NCBI GenBank assembly: GCA_963169655.1
Contig: CAUJCM010000001.1
Span: 124,001-188,000, forward strand
Direction: 5' to 3'
DNA length: 64,000 bases
DNA from: Patescibacteria group bacterium
Lineage (GTDB): Bacteria; Patescibacteriota; Gracilibacteria; UBA1369
Each line of letters opens with the position of its first letter. Position 1 is the first letter of the stretch. The notes beneath the pieces are model-generated. The model did not search any database, was not told where the DNA came from, and saw only the letters and a list, made by a program, of their open reading frames with translations. The translations under genes and the position numbers were made by a program. Positions 17,047 to 26,559 of the stretch are shown piece by piece.

Positions 17047-17445
17047 CTAGTTAATATTACTTTTAATTCTAATCAATTTTGTTTTATCTTTTCCTTTTAT
17101 TTTTTGAATAGATATTTTTAAAACTCCATCTTTGAAACTAGCATTAATTGAATTGTTTTCAATATTATCTGGAAGAATAATGGATCTTGAAAAATTGCCC
17201 CAAAAACATTCTTGAATGATGAATTTGTCTTTTAACAATGATGATTCAAGATTTCTTTCACCACTAATTGTTAAAATATCATCAGTAATACTGAGATTAA
17301 TATTTTCAAGTTTAACACCTGCTATTGGAGCTAAAATTAAAATCTCATTTGGTAATTCATAAATATCAACTGATAATTGTCCCAAGTCTTGTTCTTCAGT
17401 GTTAGTTATGTTTTTGCTTAATTTATTTTTAAGATTAGATGTCAT
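17047..17445 (-). CDS. Hsp20/alpha-crystallin family small heat-shock protein
   Basis: 132 residues. An alpha-crystallin domain spans about 22-125: DIYELPNEILILAPIAGV, the ITDDILTISGERNLE strand pair, GNFSRSIILPDNI and the closing strand SFKDGVLKISIQK. The protein is an ATP-independent holdase that keeps unfolded proteins soluble. The N-terminal arm is short, and the C-terminal IxI-type motif is LIRIKS. It sits five bases after ftsH and six before galU, so it is made together with the membrane quality-control protease. Confidence 0.9.
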   Translation of the reverse strand: MTSNLKNKLSKNITNTEEQDLGQLSVDIYELPNEILILAPIAGVKLENINLSITDDILTISGERNLESSLLKDKFIIQECFWGNFSRSIILPDNIENNSINASFKDGVLKISIQKIKGKDKTKLIRIKSNIN

Positions 17446-17450
17446 AAAAT

Positions 17451-19367
17451 TTATGATTTTTTATTCTCTTCCTTTTTTTTTGATTTAGTTTTTAGGCTTG
17501 TGTCAATTTGATGTTTTTTATCATCTTCTTTTTCTGTTTCACCAAAAAACGCTAGAAATTCTTTTCTAGTTAAACTTTCTTTTTTAATTAATTCCTCAGA
17601 TATTGTTTTGATTAAATCTTTATTATCTTTAATTGTTTTAGCTGCAAAGTTTTTAGCTTCTTCGAGAATGTTTCTAACTTCTGAATCTACTTTTTGGGCG
17701 GTATCTTCTGAGTAATTTTTAGTATGACCTAGGTCTCTACCGAGGAAGATTTCTTGATGTCTATCTCCAAGATTAATTGCACCTAGTGGACTCATTCCAT
17801 ATTTAGTAACCATATTTGTAGCTATTTGTGTGGCTTTTTCTATGTCATTACTTGCACCTGTACTCATTTCTCCAAAAAATTCTATTTCGGCGCAGTAGCC
17901 TCCATATAATGAACAGATTTCATCAAAGAATTTTGATCTTGTGTAAAGATGCTTGTCGTCTTCCGGTAAGAACCAAGTTACTCCAAGAGCCATGCCTCTA
18001 GAAATAATTGATATTTTATGAACAGGGTCACAGTTAACAGTTTTATGTCCAACTACTGCATGACCAACTTCATGGTAAGCAGTTCTAATTTTTTCTTTTT
18101 CTTGTAATCCTCTGGATTTTCTTTCAGGTCCCATCATTACTTTTTCAACAGCTTCTTGTAAGTCGGCTTGGACTATTTCATTTCTATTTTCTTTGGCTGC
18201 ATGAATAGCACTTTCATTCATAACATTTTCGAGGTCGGCTCCTGAAAATCCAGGTGTGTGCATTGCTATCACATGCAAATCAGCTTCTTTAGCCAATGGT
18301 TTATTTCTTGCATGTACTTTTAAAATTGCTTCACGATCCAAGATGTCAGGTAAGTCTACTGTGACTCTTCTGTCAAAACGGCCAGGGCGTAGTAATGCTG
18401 GATCAAGAACATCAGGTCTATTTGTAGCGGACATAACTATAATTCCGGTATCACCTTCAAAACCATCCATTTCTGTTAAAATTTGATTAAGTGTTTGCTC
18501 TCTTTCATCATGACCACCACCAAGTCCAGTTCCTCTTTGACGACCGACAGCATCAATTTCATCAATAAAAATGATACATGGCGCATTTTTTTGAGCTTTT
18601 TTAAATAAATCTCTTACTCTTGATGCTCCAACTCCAACAAACATTTCTACAAATTCTGAACCAGATATATTGAAGAATGGTACATTTGCTTCACCAGCAA
18701 CAGCTCTTGCAAGTAGAGTTTTTCCAGTTCCTGGAGCTCCAACAAGCAATACCCCTTTAGGAATTTTGGCTCCAATGGCTGAATATTTTCCAGGGTTTTT
18801 TAAGAAATCTACAATTTCAACTAATTCTTGTTTTGCCTCTTGTGCACCAGCTACATCAATAAACATAGTCTTTTTTTTGCCATTATTATCATAGAGTTTT
18901 GCTTTACTTTTACCGAAAGACATTGCTTGGTTATTACTACTTTGGGCTTGACGCATCATAAAAAGGAAGAAACCAACAATTAATAGTATTGGTATTAGGT
19001 TGGTAAATAACATTATCCAAAACCCATTATTAGATATTGGAGTGATGTCGGTTTCTATATTATTTTTAATGTCATCAGGTACCTTGATAAGTATGTCATT
19101 AAGAGTTGCTGATGGTTCTTTATAAGTAAAATTTTCAGTGCCATCAATCAAGGTTATATTAATTCTGTCACTTTCTGTGTCTATATTGATTTTAGCAACC
19201 TGTTTATTTTGCACTTTTTCAATAAATTGACTTAAAGTGATTTTTTTACTTGCTGGTGTTCCGCCATTCCAAATAACTGCCAATGCTGTAATAGTTAAAA
19301 CTACGGCAATTAAAGTATAAAGATTACTTGGAGAAGGTTTTTTAGGATTATTTTTGATAGTAGCCAT
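17451..19367 (-). CDS. ftsH: ATP-dependent zinc metalloprotease FtsH
   Basis: 638 residues. FtsH degrades misfolded membrane and regulatory proteins. Two membrane helices (about 17-36 and 118-138) flank an extracytoplasmic domain. The AAA domain has Walker A GAPGTGKT (about 207-214), Walker [16 protein letters not shown] and the second region of homology [14 protein letters not shown]. The protease domain has the zinc motif HEVGH near residue 430, where most family members have HEAGH; both histidines and the glutamate are kept. The third ligand region is around [12 protein letters not shown]. The C terminus is Lys/Glu-rich. It heads an operon with hsp20 and galU. Confidence 0.97.
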   Translation of the reverse strand: MATIKNNPKKPSPSNLYTLIAVVLTITALAVIWNGGTPASKKITLSQFIEKVQNKQVAKINIDTESDRINITLIDGTENFTYKEPSATLNDILIKVPDDIKNNIETDITPISNNGFWIMLFTNLIPILLIVGFFLFMMRQAQSSNNQAMSFGKSKAKLYDNNGKKKTMFIDVAGAQEAKQELVEIVDFLKNPGKYSAIGAKIPKGVLLVGAPGTGKTLLARAVAGEANVPFFNISGSEFVEMFVGVGASRVRDLFKKAQKNAPCIIFIDEIDAVGRQRGTGLGGGHDEREQTLNQILTEMDGFEGDTGIIVMSATNRPDVLDPALLRPGRFDRRVTVDLPDILDREAILKVHARNKPLAKEADLHVIAMHTPGFSGADLENVMNESAIHAAKENRNEIVQADLQEAVEKVMMGPERKSRGLQEKEKIRTAYHEVGHAVVGHKTVNCDPVHKISIISRGMALGVTWFLPEDDKHLYTRSKFFDEICSLYGGYCAEIEFFGEMSTGASNDIEKATQIATNMVTKYGMSPLGAINLGDRHQEIFLGRDLGHTKNYSEDTAQKVDSEVRNILEEAKNFAAKTIKDNKDLIKTISEELIKKESLTRKEFLAFFGETEKEDDKKHQIDTSLKTKSKKKEENKKS

Positions 19368-19414
19368 GAATTATTTTATAACTGTTATTTGTATTTGATT
19401 AAAATTTCTTGCAC

Positions 19415-19443
19415 ATTTTAATGTAGATAAGTTTAATGTTCAA
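19415..19443 (-). promoter_or_regulatory. Promoter of the ftsH-hsp20-galU operon
   Basis: On the minus strand TTGAAC (19438-19443), a 17-base spacer and TAAAAT (19415-19420) lie about 50 bases upstream of the ftsH ATG and immediately after the tilS stop. No heat-shock operator is visible here, unlike clpB. Confidence 0.65.
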
Positions 19444-19446
19444 CTA

Positions 19447-20457
19447 TTATGATATATAAACAATATATTCTTTTTGGTTTTTTCCTTTATTAATTTTAAG
19501 TAAATTTTTAGGTCCAAATTCTTTTTTTAAATTTGATTTTCTCTTTTGAAGTAAATTGATTATTTCAATAAGTCTAGGAGTCGTTAAATTTTTTTGATTA
19601 AATTGAAAATATAAAATGCTAATAATTTGATATTGAATGGCTTTTTCTTGTTGTAAGAATAGATTTAGGGAAAATTGATTTTGTTGAAAATTTATTTTTA
19701 GCCATTTTTGGCTAATGTTATTGATTGCATCTATATTAATAGTAAGATTTTGAATGGTGGAGTTTAGAGTTTTTGTAAAGGTAGGATTAATTTTTTGAAA
19801 TTCTGGAATAATTTTATGCCGGATAAAGTTGCGGATGAATTTTGTATCTTTATTGCTTTTATCTAAACGATATTTAATTTTATTTTCTTTTAAATAATCT
19901 AATAATTCTATTTTTGATATTTCTAATAATGGTCTAAAAATATTCCTTGTGTAGTCTATTTCTTGAATACTTTTTAGGCCTGATAGTCTGGAGCCTCTAG
20001 TGATATTTAAAAGGAAAGTTTCAATTTTATCATCTAAATTATGGGCAATTATGATAATAGGTTTGTTTGTTGATTTAAATTGTTTTTGGATTTTAGTTTG
20101 GATTTGTTCAAAAAATTTATAACGGATATTTCGGCAATTATTTTCTAAATTTCCAGATAGCTTTTTGGCTTGGACATTGTGAATAAAAAGCTGTAACTGG
20201 AATTTTTTTGCATAATACTCAACTAATTCTTGATCTTTTTTGCTGTCTTTTCCTCGTAAATTATAATTAACATGAGTTAAAATTGTCTGGACATTAATTT
20301 CTTGAAGTAAATGTAGTAATGCAACAGAATCTGGTCCTCCAGAAATAGCTAAAATAAAAGTCGGATCTTTTTTAAAATTGGTTAAGATTTTGTTTTTGAG
20401 ATAATTTGATAATTTCTTGGAAATTATCGTCTTCGGCTTTGAGATTGCGGTTTTCAT
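19447..20457 (-). CDS. tilS: tRNA(Ile)-lysidine synthase
   Basis: 336 residues. TilS attaches lysine to C34 of tRNA-Ile(CAU) so that it reads AUA, an important codon in this AT-rich genome. The ATP-binding PP-loop SGGPDS is at about 39-44, followed by THVNYNLRGKDSKKD, IAHNLDDKIETFLLNI and the RPLLEISKIELLDYL region. It is a short-form TilS with a reduced C-terminal part. The ATG used here overlaps the end of the RNHCP gene by 86 bases in another frame; no better start lies downstream before the PP-loop. Confidence 0.92.
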   Translation of the reverse strand: MKTAISKPKTIISKKLSNYLKNKILTNFKKDPTFILAISGGPDSVALLHLLQEINVQTILTHVNYNLRGKDSKKDQELVEYYAKKFQLQLFIHNVQAKKLSGNLENNCRNIRYKFFEQIQTKIQKQFKSTNKPIIIIAHNLDDKIETFLLNITRGSRLSGLKSIQEIDYTRNIFRPLLEISKIELLDYLKENKIKYRLDKSNKDTKFIRNFIRHKIIPEFQKINPTFTKTLNSTIQNLTINIDAINNISQKWLKINFQQNQFSLNLFLQQEKAIQYQIISILYFQFNQKNLTTPRLIEIINLLQKRKSNLKKEFGPKNLLKINKGKNQKEYIVYIS

Positions 20458-20716
20458 AATTACATTTTAAGCATTTATATAGAATGATAAAGCCTTTTTT
20501 ATTATTTTGATCTAGCCCAATTGGTTCAAGAAGTCCGTGGCAGGTGGATGCTCTATCACCTGGGATGTCTTTGTCTACATGTAAACTCCATAAACATTGG
20601 CTACAGTGATTTCGACATGTTTTAAGAGCTGGAGTATTTTGATGTTCACAGTGTTTACAAATGAAACCTTCATTTATTTTGATTGGTTGTTGATTTTGTA
20701 AATTTTGTTTATTCAT
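20372..20716 (-). CDS. RNHCP-domain zinc-binding protein
   Basis: 114 residues. The sequence carries FICKHCEHQNTP (about 18-29), CRNHCSQCLWSLHVD (about 34-48), PGDRASTCHGLLEPIG and a last CLKCNYENRNL. This cysteine/histidine pattern matches the small RNHCP family, found widely in Patescibacteria and some Firmicutes; the signature RNHCP is here RNHCS. It probably binds zinc; its role is not known. It overlaps tilS by 86 bases and is upstream of it, so the two are likely co-transcribed. Confidence 0.85.
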   Translation of the reverse strand: MNKQNLQNQQPIKINEGFICKHCEHQNTPALKTCRNHCSQCLWSLHVDKDIPGDRASTCHGLLEPIGLDQNNKKGFIILYKCLKCNYENRNLKAEDDNFQEIIKLSQKQNLNQF

Positions 20717-20752
20717 GGATGATTACGGAATATGTGATTTAAGATTATGATT

Positions 20753-20781
20753 TTGCTTAGTCTTCTAAAATATGGTAGAAT
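20753..20781 (+). promoter_or_regulatory. Promoter of the type IV pilus operon
   Basis: TTGCTT (20753-20758), a 17-base spacer and TAGAAT (20776-20781), with TGG directly before the -10 box (extended -10). The first pilus gene starts 30 bases downstream. Confidence 0.65.
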
Positions 20782-20810
20782 GATATGATTAAAAAAATAA
20801 AAATGCAAAT

Positions 20811-21479
20811 ATGGCTATACAAACAAATGATAATGATCAAAAAATAACAGATAATGATCAAGGCTTGTCTAAGGTAGATAAATCAATTCAATCAGGTGGT
20901 TTATCTAATATTATTTTAGTAATAGTTTTGGTTGGTTTAGCTGTTTTTGGAACTTTATTTTATTTCCAAAAAAATTGGATTTTAAAAAATACTGAAATAG
21001 TTGAGAAGCAAACTGAGGAATTAAATAAAGAAATTGATGCTTTAAAAGAAAATAAAGTTGAATTTAGTCAGAATGCTATGGATGCTTTAAAGAAAATTGA
21101 AGTAGATGAAATTCGCTGGTCAGATGTTATTGAAGAAGTGGCTAATTTAATGCCAAAAGATTCAAATGGAAGAGATAGAATTACAGTTTTATCTTATTCT
21201 GGATCTGGGAATGGAAGAATTACTTTGAATACAGTTACTCAACCAAGCTCTTTACCTCCATTTGATGATGTTTCAAATATAATTTCTACTTTTAATAAAA
21301 GTGTTTTCTTTAAAAATGCTTTTGTACCTTCTATTTCTAAAGGTACAAATGATGATGGATCTACTACTTTGAGTTTTATGCTTAATATGGAATATCAAAA
21401 AGCTGATACTGGTTCGCTAGATTTGAAATTAAATGAAAATACAAAAATACCAACAACTAAAGTTCCTGTTAACAAATAA
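20811..21479 (+). CDS. PilN-like type IV pilus inner-membrane assembly protein
   Basis: 222 residues. A polar N-terminal tail (1-31) is followed by one membrane helix (about 32-52, NIILVIVLVGLAVFGTLFYF), a coiled coil (about 55-95), and a compact domain that starts with the RWSDVIEEVANLMP helix. This is the topology of PilN, which with PilO forms the periplasmic alignment complex of the type IV pilus machine. Sequence similarity is weak; the call rests on topology plus position as the first gene before pilO- and pilC-like genes. No pilM or pilB is present nearby. Confidence 0.7.
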   Translation: MAIQTNDNDQKITDNDQGLSKVDKSIQSGGLSNIILVIVLVGLAVFGTLFYFQKNWILKNTEIVEKQTEELNKEIDALKENKVEFSQNAMDALKKIEVDEIRWSDVIEEVANLMPKDSNGRDRITVLSYSGSGNGRITLNTVTQPSSLPPFDDVSNIISTFNKSVFFKNAFVPSISKGTNDDGSTTLSFMLNMEYQKADTGSLDLKLNENTKIPTTKVPVNK

Positions 21480-21484
21480 AAATT

Positions 21485-22027
21485 ATGAATAATAAAAATC
21501 AATCATCAATCATTAGTTTAGTTTTACTTTTAATTATAGTAGGAATTGGACTTCTTTGGTTTAAACCAAATTGGGATAAAGTGAGAGCTTTACAAGTTAC
21601 TGAAAAAGCGAGACAAGAAACATTAAAAACTACTCAAAAAACTTTAGATGATTTAAAACTTGCTCAAGCTGAAATTGCTGATAGTAGTGAAATTGATCAA
21701 GAAATGGTACTTACATCAATTCCAGAAAATTTTAATCAGGATTTATTAATTAGTGATTTAAACCGAATTGCAAAAGAGACTAATGTAAATATTGGTAGTG
21801 TTAGTTTTTCTGCTCCTACAACTTCCAGTGAAACTATTAAAAGAGCCACAATTAATATGAGTTTAACTGGAGGTAATGATGAATTAATTAGATTTTTAAA
21901 AGGGATTGAAAATAATTCAAGAAAGATAACTGTAAAAAGTATTACTGTTCAATATGGACAAATTGAAGAGATTTCTAGAATCAATTTTAATTTATCAATG
22001 GAAACTTATTTCCAAAATGCTTTGTAA
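21485..22027 (+). CDS. PilO-like type IV pilus assembly protein
   Basis: 180 residues. One membrane helix (about 10-26, IISLVLLLIIVGIGLLW) precedes a coiled coil (about 30-72) and a ferredoxin-like domain: IPENFNQDLLISDLNRIAKETNVNIGSV, then GNDELIRFLKGIENNSRKITVKSITV. This is the PilO pattern. PilO pairs with PilN to link the outer parts of the pilus machine to the inner-membrane platform. The gene follows the PilN-like gene by five bases and precedes pilC. Confidence 0.78.
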   Translation: MNNKNQSSIISLVLLLIIVGIGLLWFKPNWDKVRALQVTEKARQETLKTTQKTLDDLKLAQAEIADSSEIDQEMVLTSIPENFNQDLLISDLNRIAKETNVNIGSVSFSAPTTSSETIKRATINMSLTGGNDELIRFLKGIENNSRKITVKSITVQYGQIEEISRINFNLSMETYFQNAL

Positions 22028-22051
22028 AATAACTGTTTATTAAACATTTAC

Positions 22052-23239
22052 ATGGAAGATCAAAATATTAATTATCAAAACTTATTTAAAAAGTCAGTTA
22101 CTGAAGATGCAAGGAAGAATATTGTGTATGGACTTTATGATAATAGTAATGAAAGTTTATCTAAAAGGATTGATGATTTTTTGATAGACCATAGTAAAGT
22201 GTCACTTCAAGAAAAAGCATATTTTTTCCAACTTCTTGCTGTGATGATTGATGCTGGAATAGATATTGTGACTGCAATTAGTATTTTAGCTAATAAAACT
22301 TCAAATGTTCGTTTTGCAAGAGTTTTAAATACGATTGTTTATAATGTTAAACAAGGAACAAAGTTTTCTGTGGCTATGTCACATTTTCCAGATTTGTTTG
22401 ATGAGATGATTATTGGAGTTGTGAGATCAGGTGAAGCAGCTGGTAATTTGGATAAAATGTTAATGAAGTTAGCTGAACAATTAAATAAAACTAATGCTTT
22501 ACAGATTAAATTAATTTCTGCTGCGGTTTATCCAATAATGGTTTTAGGTGTTTTGGTAATAGCTGCGAGTTTAATGTTGGTTTTTGTGATTCCGACTTTA
22601 AGTAATTTGCTAATACAAGGTGGTTTGGAAGAAAAAGATTTTCCTTTAATGACTAGAGTTTTAATTAATTCTTCTAATTTTCTACAAAATTATTGGTGGT
22701 TAGTTATTTTGGGATTAGTGACTTTGTATTTTATGTTTAAAGTATGGAAAGAATCTGAGAATGGAAAAATAAAATGGGATGCAGATAAATTAAAATTTCC
22801 AGTTATTGGAATTTTACTTCGAAAAGTTTATATGTTGAGATTTGTTTCTAATCTTGGCATTTTGATTGAATCAGGTTTACCAGTGATTAAGACTTTGGAA
22901 ATTATTGCTCAAGGAATGGCTTCTCCACTTTATTCAATGAAAATTTGGGAGGCAATTAATCAAATTAAAAATGGTAAGAAAATTTCTGAATCTATTGAAG
23001 ATGCCCCGTTTTTATTTGATAGAACTGTTACTCAAATGCTATCAGTTGGGGAACAGACTGCTTCTATTGGAAAAATTTCTGAAAAAATTGCGACTCAATA
23101 TGATTTGGAAATTGATAATAGTTTAAAGGGGTTAATGAGTTTATTTGAACCAGTAATGATTATTTTAGTTGGTTTGACTGTGGCTGTTTTGGCTTTAGCA
23201 ATAATGACACCAATTTTCCAAATGTCTCAATTAGTATAA
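22052..23239 (+). CDS. pilC: Type IV pilus/type II secretion inner-membrane platform protein (PilC/GspF)
   Basis: 395 residues. Two T2SSF domains are visible. The first begins FFQLLAVMIDAGIDIVTAIS (about 68-87) and ends with the membrane helix IMVLGVLVIAASLMLVFVIP. The second begins FVSNLGILIESGLPVIKTLE (about 270) and ends with the last membrane helix EPVMIILVGLTVAVLALAIM. Between them are a membrane helix (WWLVILGLVTLYFMF) and a cytoplasmic segment. PilC couples the pilus ATPases to pilin extraction from the membrane. The matching retraction ATPase PilT is encoded elsewhere, at 35015-36067. Confidence 0.93.
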   Translation: MEDQNINYQNLFKKSVTEDARKNIVYGLYDNSNESLSKRIDDFLIDHSKVSLQEKAYFFQLLAVMIDAGIDIVTAISILANKTSNVRFARVLNTIVYNVKQGTKFSVAMSHFPDLFDEMIIGVVRSGEAAGNLDKMLMKLAEQLNKTNALQIKLISAAVYPIMVLGVLVIAASLMLVFVIPTLSNLLIQGGLEEKDFPLMTRVLINSSNFLQNYWWLVILGLVTLYFMFKVWKESENGKIKWDADKLKFPVIGILLRKVYMLRFVSNLGILIESGLPVIKTLEIIAQGMASPLYSMKIWEAINQIKNGKKISESIEDAPFLFDRTVTQMLSVGEQTASIGKISEKIATQYDLEIDNSLKGLMSLFEPVMIILVGLTVAVLALAIMTPIFQMSQLV

Positions 23240-23245
23240 TAAATT

Positions 23246-23857
23246 ATGAATAAAGAGCCTTTAAATAAAGAAAAACAGGCTTTTACACTAATAGAATTAT
23301 TAATTGTAATTGCTATTATTGGGCTTTTAACAGTATTAACTGTTTTAAATTTTAATTTCGTACAACAAAGAGCCAAATTGAATTTTGCTACTGAGACTTT
23401 AGTTGCTACTTTTAGAGAGGTTCAAACTTTGGCAAAGAGTGGAAAATTGATTAGCGAAACTGCTGTTGAAGATACAGATAATAAAAAATTGCAATGTTAT
23501 GCGATTAAAATTGTTTTAGGAGATGGAGAAGGAAAAGGAGTTTATAGGGGACAAAGTAATTATATTTCAATTCCTGAGAGTCAAGATGAAAAAATTGATA
23601 GTTGTAAAAAAATAGATGATCAAAATTGGCAAAGAGATCCAGTTTTTGACAAAACTATGATGATAGTTAGTGATAGACCTGATAGTGATAGTTTAGAGTT
23701 TTATTTTAAACCTCCTTTTGGGAATGTTGTGAGAAGTGATAATGATCAATTTAAGGAACTTTATACTTTTACTATTTCATTATTATCTAATTCTGATTTG
23801 AGGGAGATTGTTAGTTTAAATTTGAATAATGGGAATATACAAAGGGAAAAATTGTAG
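23246..23857 (+). CDS. Type IV pilin-like protein (pseudopilin, GspH-like)
   Basis: 203 residues. A class III prepilin signal is clear: a short charged leader ending in KQA, cleavage before F, then FTLIELLIVIAIIGLLTVL with the conserved Glu at +5 (about residues 12-32). A long alpha1 helix continues through VQQRAKLNFATETLVATFRE, typical of GspH/FimT-type minor pilins, and the C-terminal globular part is beta-rich. It is cut by a prepilin peptidase not present in the window. It is the first of four pilin or pilin-like proteins in the operon. Confidence 0.88.
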   Translation: MNKEPLNKEKQAFTLIELLIVIAIIGLLTVLTVLNFNFVQQRAKLNFATETLVATFREVQTLAKSGKLISETAVEDTDNKKLQCYAIKIVLGDGEGKGVYRGQSNYISIPESQDEKIDSCKKIDDQNWQRDPVFDKTMMIVSDRPDSDSLEFYFKPPFGNVVRSDNDQFKELYTFTISLLSNSDLREIVSLNLNNGNIQREKL

Positions 23858-23891
23858 AATAAAAAGAGAGGAAAAGATAGCATAAAAGTTC

Positions 23892-23910
23892 ATTTTTTGG
23901 TATAATTAAA
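23892..23910 (+). promoter_or_regulatory. Extended -10 promoter core before the second pseudopilin gene; shared with the pilT operon
   Basis: ATTTTTTGGTATAATTAAA (23892-23910) contains a perfect TATAAT (23901-23906) with TGG before it. The same 19 bases occur, in the direction of transcription, upstream of the pilT operon (36683-36701, minus). No good -35 hexamer is seen. It probably gives internal transcription of the pilin part of the operon. Confidence 0.55.
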
Positions 23911-23928
23911 GGATAATATTATACTAAA

Positions 23929-24603
23929 ATGAATTGGAATTTTAAGAAAAATAACCAGAAGAGTTTAAAGGCATTTACTTTACCAGAAGTTATAGTTTCT
24001 TTTAGTGTACTTTTAATGGTTATTGTGGCTGCTTCCAATATATTATCTATGGTTATTCGAACAAACGGAGAGATTGTAGATAGTACTTTGGCTTATGGTT
24101 TGGCGCAAGAAGGTATTGAAAGTATGAGATTTATTCGTGATTCGAATGCAAGACTTGGACTAGATTTTGATGGGAGTAAAAGTGATTATATTGGTCCTTG
24201 GGGAGAAAAATTAAATGGTGGAAATTTTGTATTGATAGATAAAATTAATAATTTACCTGGTTGCGGATTGATTAATTTAGCGGGGTGTTTGCCAGTTGAG
24301 TTAAAAAGATTGGACGGTGATATTGAAGATTTATTAATGAATACTAATGCATTAATTTATTTGAGAGAGGAAAGTATTTCGGATGATATTCCATTTCAAT
24401 ATTTACAAGTTAAGGACCAAGTGGAAATAGATGATTCTTTTAAGCCAACTAAATTTCATCGGGTGATTTTGGTTGAACCTTTGAAATATAAAGATTCTGA
24501 TGAAGATGAAGTTTTAAGAGTTAGTGTTATTGTTGCTTGGAAATCTACTGGGAATATAGATAAGAAAATAGTTTTAACTACTGAATTAACTGATTGGAAA
24601 TAA
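23929..24603 (+). CDS. Type IV pilin-like protein (PilV-like pseudopilin)
   Basis: 224 residues. The prepilin signal (AFTLPEVIVSFSVLLMVIVA, cleavage before F, Glu at +5) occupies about residues 15-36. The helix continues into ILSMVIRTNGEIVDSTLAYGLAQEGIESMRFIRDSN, which matches the PilV/GspI type. The globular part has two cysteines (GCGLINLAGC) that may form a disulfide. It begins 71 bases after the previous pseudopilin, behind its own likely promoter, and its stop overlaps the next gene's start (TAATG). Confidence 0.85.
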   Translation: MNWNFKKNNQKSLKAFTLPEVIVSFSVLLMVIVAASNILSMVIRTNGEIVDSTLAYGLAQEGIESMRFIRDSNARLGLDFDGSKSDYIGPWGEKLNGGNFVLIDKINNLPGCGLINLAGCLPVELKRLDGDIEDLLMNTNALIYLREESISDDIPFQYLQVKDQVEIDDSFKPTKFHRVILVEPLKYKDSDEDEVLRVSVIVAWKSTGNIDKKIVLTTELTDWK

Positions 24604-25262
24604 TGAAAAAAAATATCTTAAAAAAAGGTTTTACATTAGTCGAGCTTTTAATAGCAATGAGTGTTTTTATGATTTTTATGATAGTTGTTTCAAATTCATA
24701 TATAGATATTATTCGAGCTCAAAAGTCGGCAAATGAAACACGACTTATTTATACTGAATTAAGAGAATTTGTAGATCTTGTTAATAATGAAATGAGAGAA
24801 GGAGAGATTGATTATTTTTGTTATGATACTGATTTAAATAATGAGCCTGCTGATAGAGGTCGATGTGGAGATACTACGAAATTTACTGTTGATACTGGAA
24901 ATAATTTGCGAACTATTTCTAAAGATGGACTTCGAAGTAGTATGATTGCTTTTATTTCTGCAGAAGACTCAGAAGAAGGTGGAAAGATTTGCCAACAAAA
25001 ATATGTTTTAGCTGAATCTGGTGGTTGGGTTAAAGATGGAAATAGTGAGGAGGATTGTGAAGAATTGGCTTTTAAGAATTTAAAGGTAAATAATTTATAT
25101 TTTGAAATTTTACCTCAAAAAAATCCTAATATTTTTGAAAAAGGGGACTTATCTAATCAGATTCAGCCAATGGTAAGAATGTATCTTGACGTTGGATCAA
25201 AGGTAAAAAATGTTCATTTTGATTTAAAATTTCAAACTTCTTTTACTTCAAGAAATAACTAA
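24603..25262 (+). CDS. Type IV pilin-like protein (PilW/GspJ-like pseudopilin)
   Basis: About 219 residues from the ATG at 24603, which overlaps the previous stop (TAATG). A TTG nine bases upstream would also be open, but the ATG is the better start. The prepilin signal is KKGFTLVELLIAMSVFMIFM, with cleavage after Gly and Glu at +5. The following helix (YIDIIRAQKSANETRLIYTELREFV) and the beta-rich C-terminal part with four cysteines fit PilW/GspJ minor pilins, which help start pilus assembly. It overlaps the next gene by one base. Confidence 0.85.
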   Translation: MKKNILKKGFTLVELLIAMSVFMIFMIVVSNSYIDIIRAQKSANETRLIYTELREFVDLVNNEMREGEIDYFCYDTDLNNEPADRGRCGDTTKFTVDTGNNLRTISKDGLRSSMIAFISAEDSEEGGKICQQKYVLAESGGWVKDGNSEEDCEELAFKNLKVNNLYFEILPQKNPNIFEKGDLSNQIQPMVRMYLDVGSKVKNVHFDLKFQTSFTSRNN

Positions 25263-26554
25263 TGAAAAATAAAAAATTAAAAAAAGGTTCTGCATTACTA
25301 ATCACTATCTTGATGATGGGATTACTGATGACTTTGACTTTGGGAATTAGTTCATTAGTTTTGAGAGAAATAAAAATTAATCAATCTATTGTCGATTCAA
25401 ATAAAGCTTATTATGCAGCTGAGGCAGGAGTAGAAAATGCTTTACTTGAATTAAAGAAGAATTTAGCTGGTTTTGAGCCAAAAGGAGAATTTAATGTAAA
25501 TAGTAATGAAAAAGTTGATGATCAAGAATTTTTAAAAAGATATAATCCAAGTTATCATTATCAATATTCAGTATCAAACCAATCTGATTCGGTTCCAAGT
25601 TTTCCAGATGACCAACCAATATTTGTAAGTAACTTGGCTAAAACAGATATGAGTGGAAATACATCAGTTAAATGTGCTATTTCTAATAGTTTAAATCCAT
25701 TAGCAATAGCTAAAGATAAAAAAGAATTATATCAGGATTGCGCTAGTGCTACTTACAGAAAATTAGGTTTAAATGAAACAGTTATTATTCCTTTATATAG
25801 TACAAATGAGGATGGACAGCCAGAAAATGTAGAAGATTTTATAGTAGAGTATTATTTGAATGTAAAAAATGATGATGATTTGGCGAGTACTTTTAGAGGT
25901 ATTTCTTTAGAGAAATTTGATGTATTGAGATGGAAGATTTATGGTTTATCAAAAGATCCTAATCTAGCTCGTCGAACTGAATCAATTGCTGATTTTTATC
26001 CTGGGGTTACTGGTAATTCAGAAAATGAGCCTGTGTGTATAGGAACTGATGGTAATTTTACAAGTATTGGAGAAGAAAGATGTTTCTTCCCTAGTTTGTC
26101 AATTCAAGATCAAGATGGTAGTGTTACAGGTCTGTGGTCAGCAGCCAGAGAATGTTATATGACTGAAGCTGGAGATAAGGTTACTGGTGGTGTTGGGGTT
26201 AAAAAAGCAGGTGAAGGAGATCCTGGTTGTTCTATGAGAGAGTTTATTAAATCGCATGATCAAAACTATTTAGTTTTAACAAATATGGTTAATCCAGATA
26301 TTGTGGGGATCACTAATGTAAGGGATCCTGAACAACTTCCTCGTGCTGATATTTATTATCGTGTGTTAGCAGAAAATAAAGAAGGTGCGCCTAAATTAGT
26401 AAAAGATTTTGCTGAGATTAAAAGTTTTGGTTTTTCTCTAAATGACAATGTTATTAAAAGTTTAAATGTGAATTATAAAGCTCCTGAATTTTTACCTGTA
26501 TTTAATTTTGCTTTGTATAGGACTAGAGAAACAGCTCCAACTAAAAAAGAATAA
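25262..26554 (+). CDS. PilX-like type IV pilus protein
   Basis: 430 residues. The N terminus KKGSALLITILMMGLLMTLTL is a pilin-like membrane helix preceded by a short basic leader, followed by SKAYYAAEAGVENALLEL-like sequence (here NKAYYAAEAGVENALLELKK), the hallmark of PilX and GspK-like proteins. The large remainder (about 70-430) is extracellular, beta-rich, and has about six cysteines. PilX proteins sit at the pilus tip or act in priming. The start overlaps the previous gene by one base. Confidence 0.82.
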   Translation: MKNKKLKKGSALLITILMMGLLMTLTLGISSLVLREIKINQSIVDSNKAYYAAEAGVENALLELKKNLAGFEPKGEFNVNSNEKVDDQEFLKRYNPSYHYQYSVSNQSDSVPSFPDDQPIFVSNLAKTDMSGNTSVKCAISNSLNPLAIAKDKKELYQDCASATYRKLGLNETVIIPLYSTNEDGQPENVEDFIVEYYLNVKNDDDLASTFRGISLEKFDVLRWKIYGLSKDPNLARRTESIADFYPGVTGNSENEPVCIGTDGNFTSIGEERCFFPSLSIQDQDGSVTGLWSAARECYMTEAGDKVTGGVGVKKAGEGDPGCSMREFIKSHDQNYLVLTNMVNPDIVGITNVRDPEQLPRADIYYRVLAENKEGAPKLVKDFAEIKSFGFSLNDNVIKSLNVNYKAPEFLPVFNFALYRTRETAPTKKE

Positions 26555-26559
26555 ATTAT

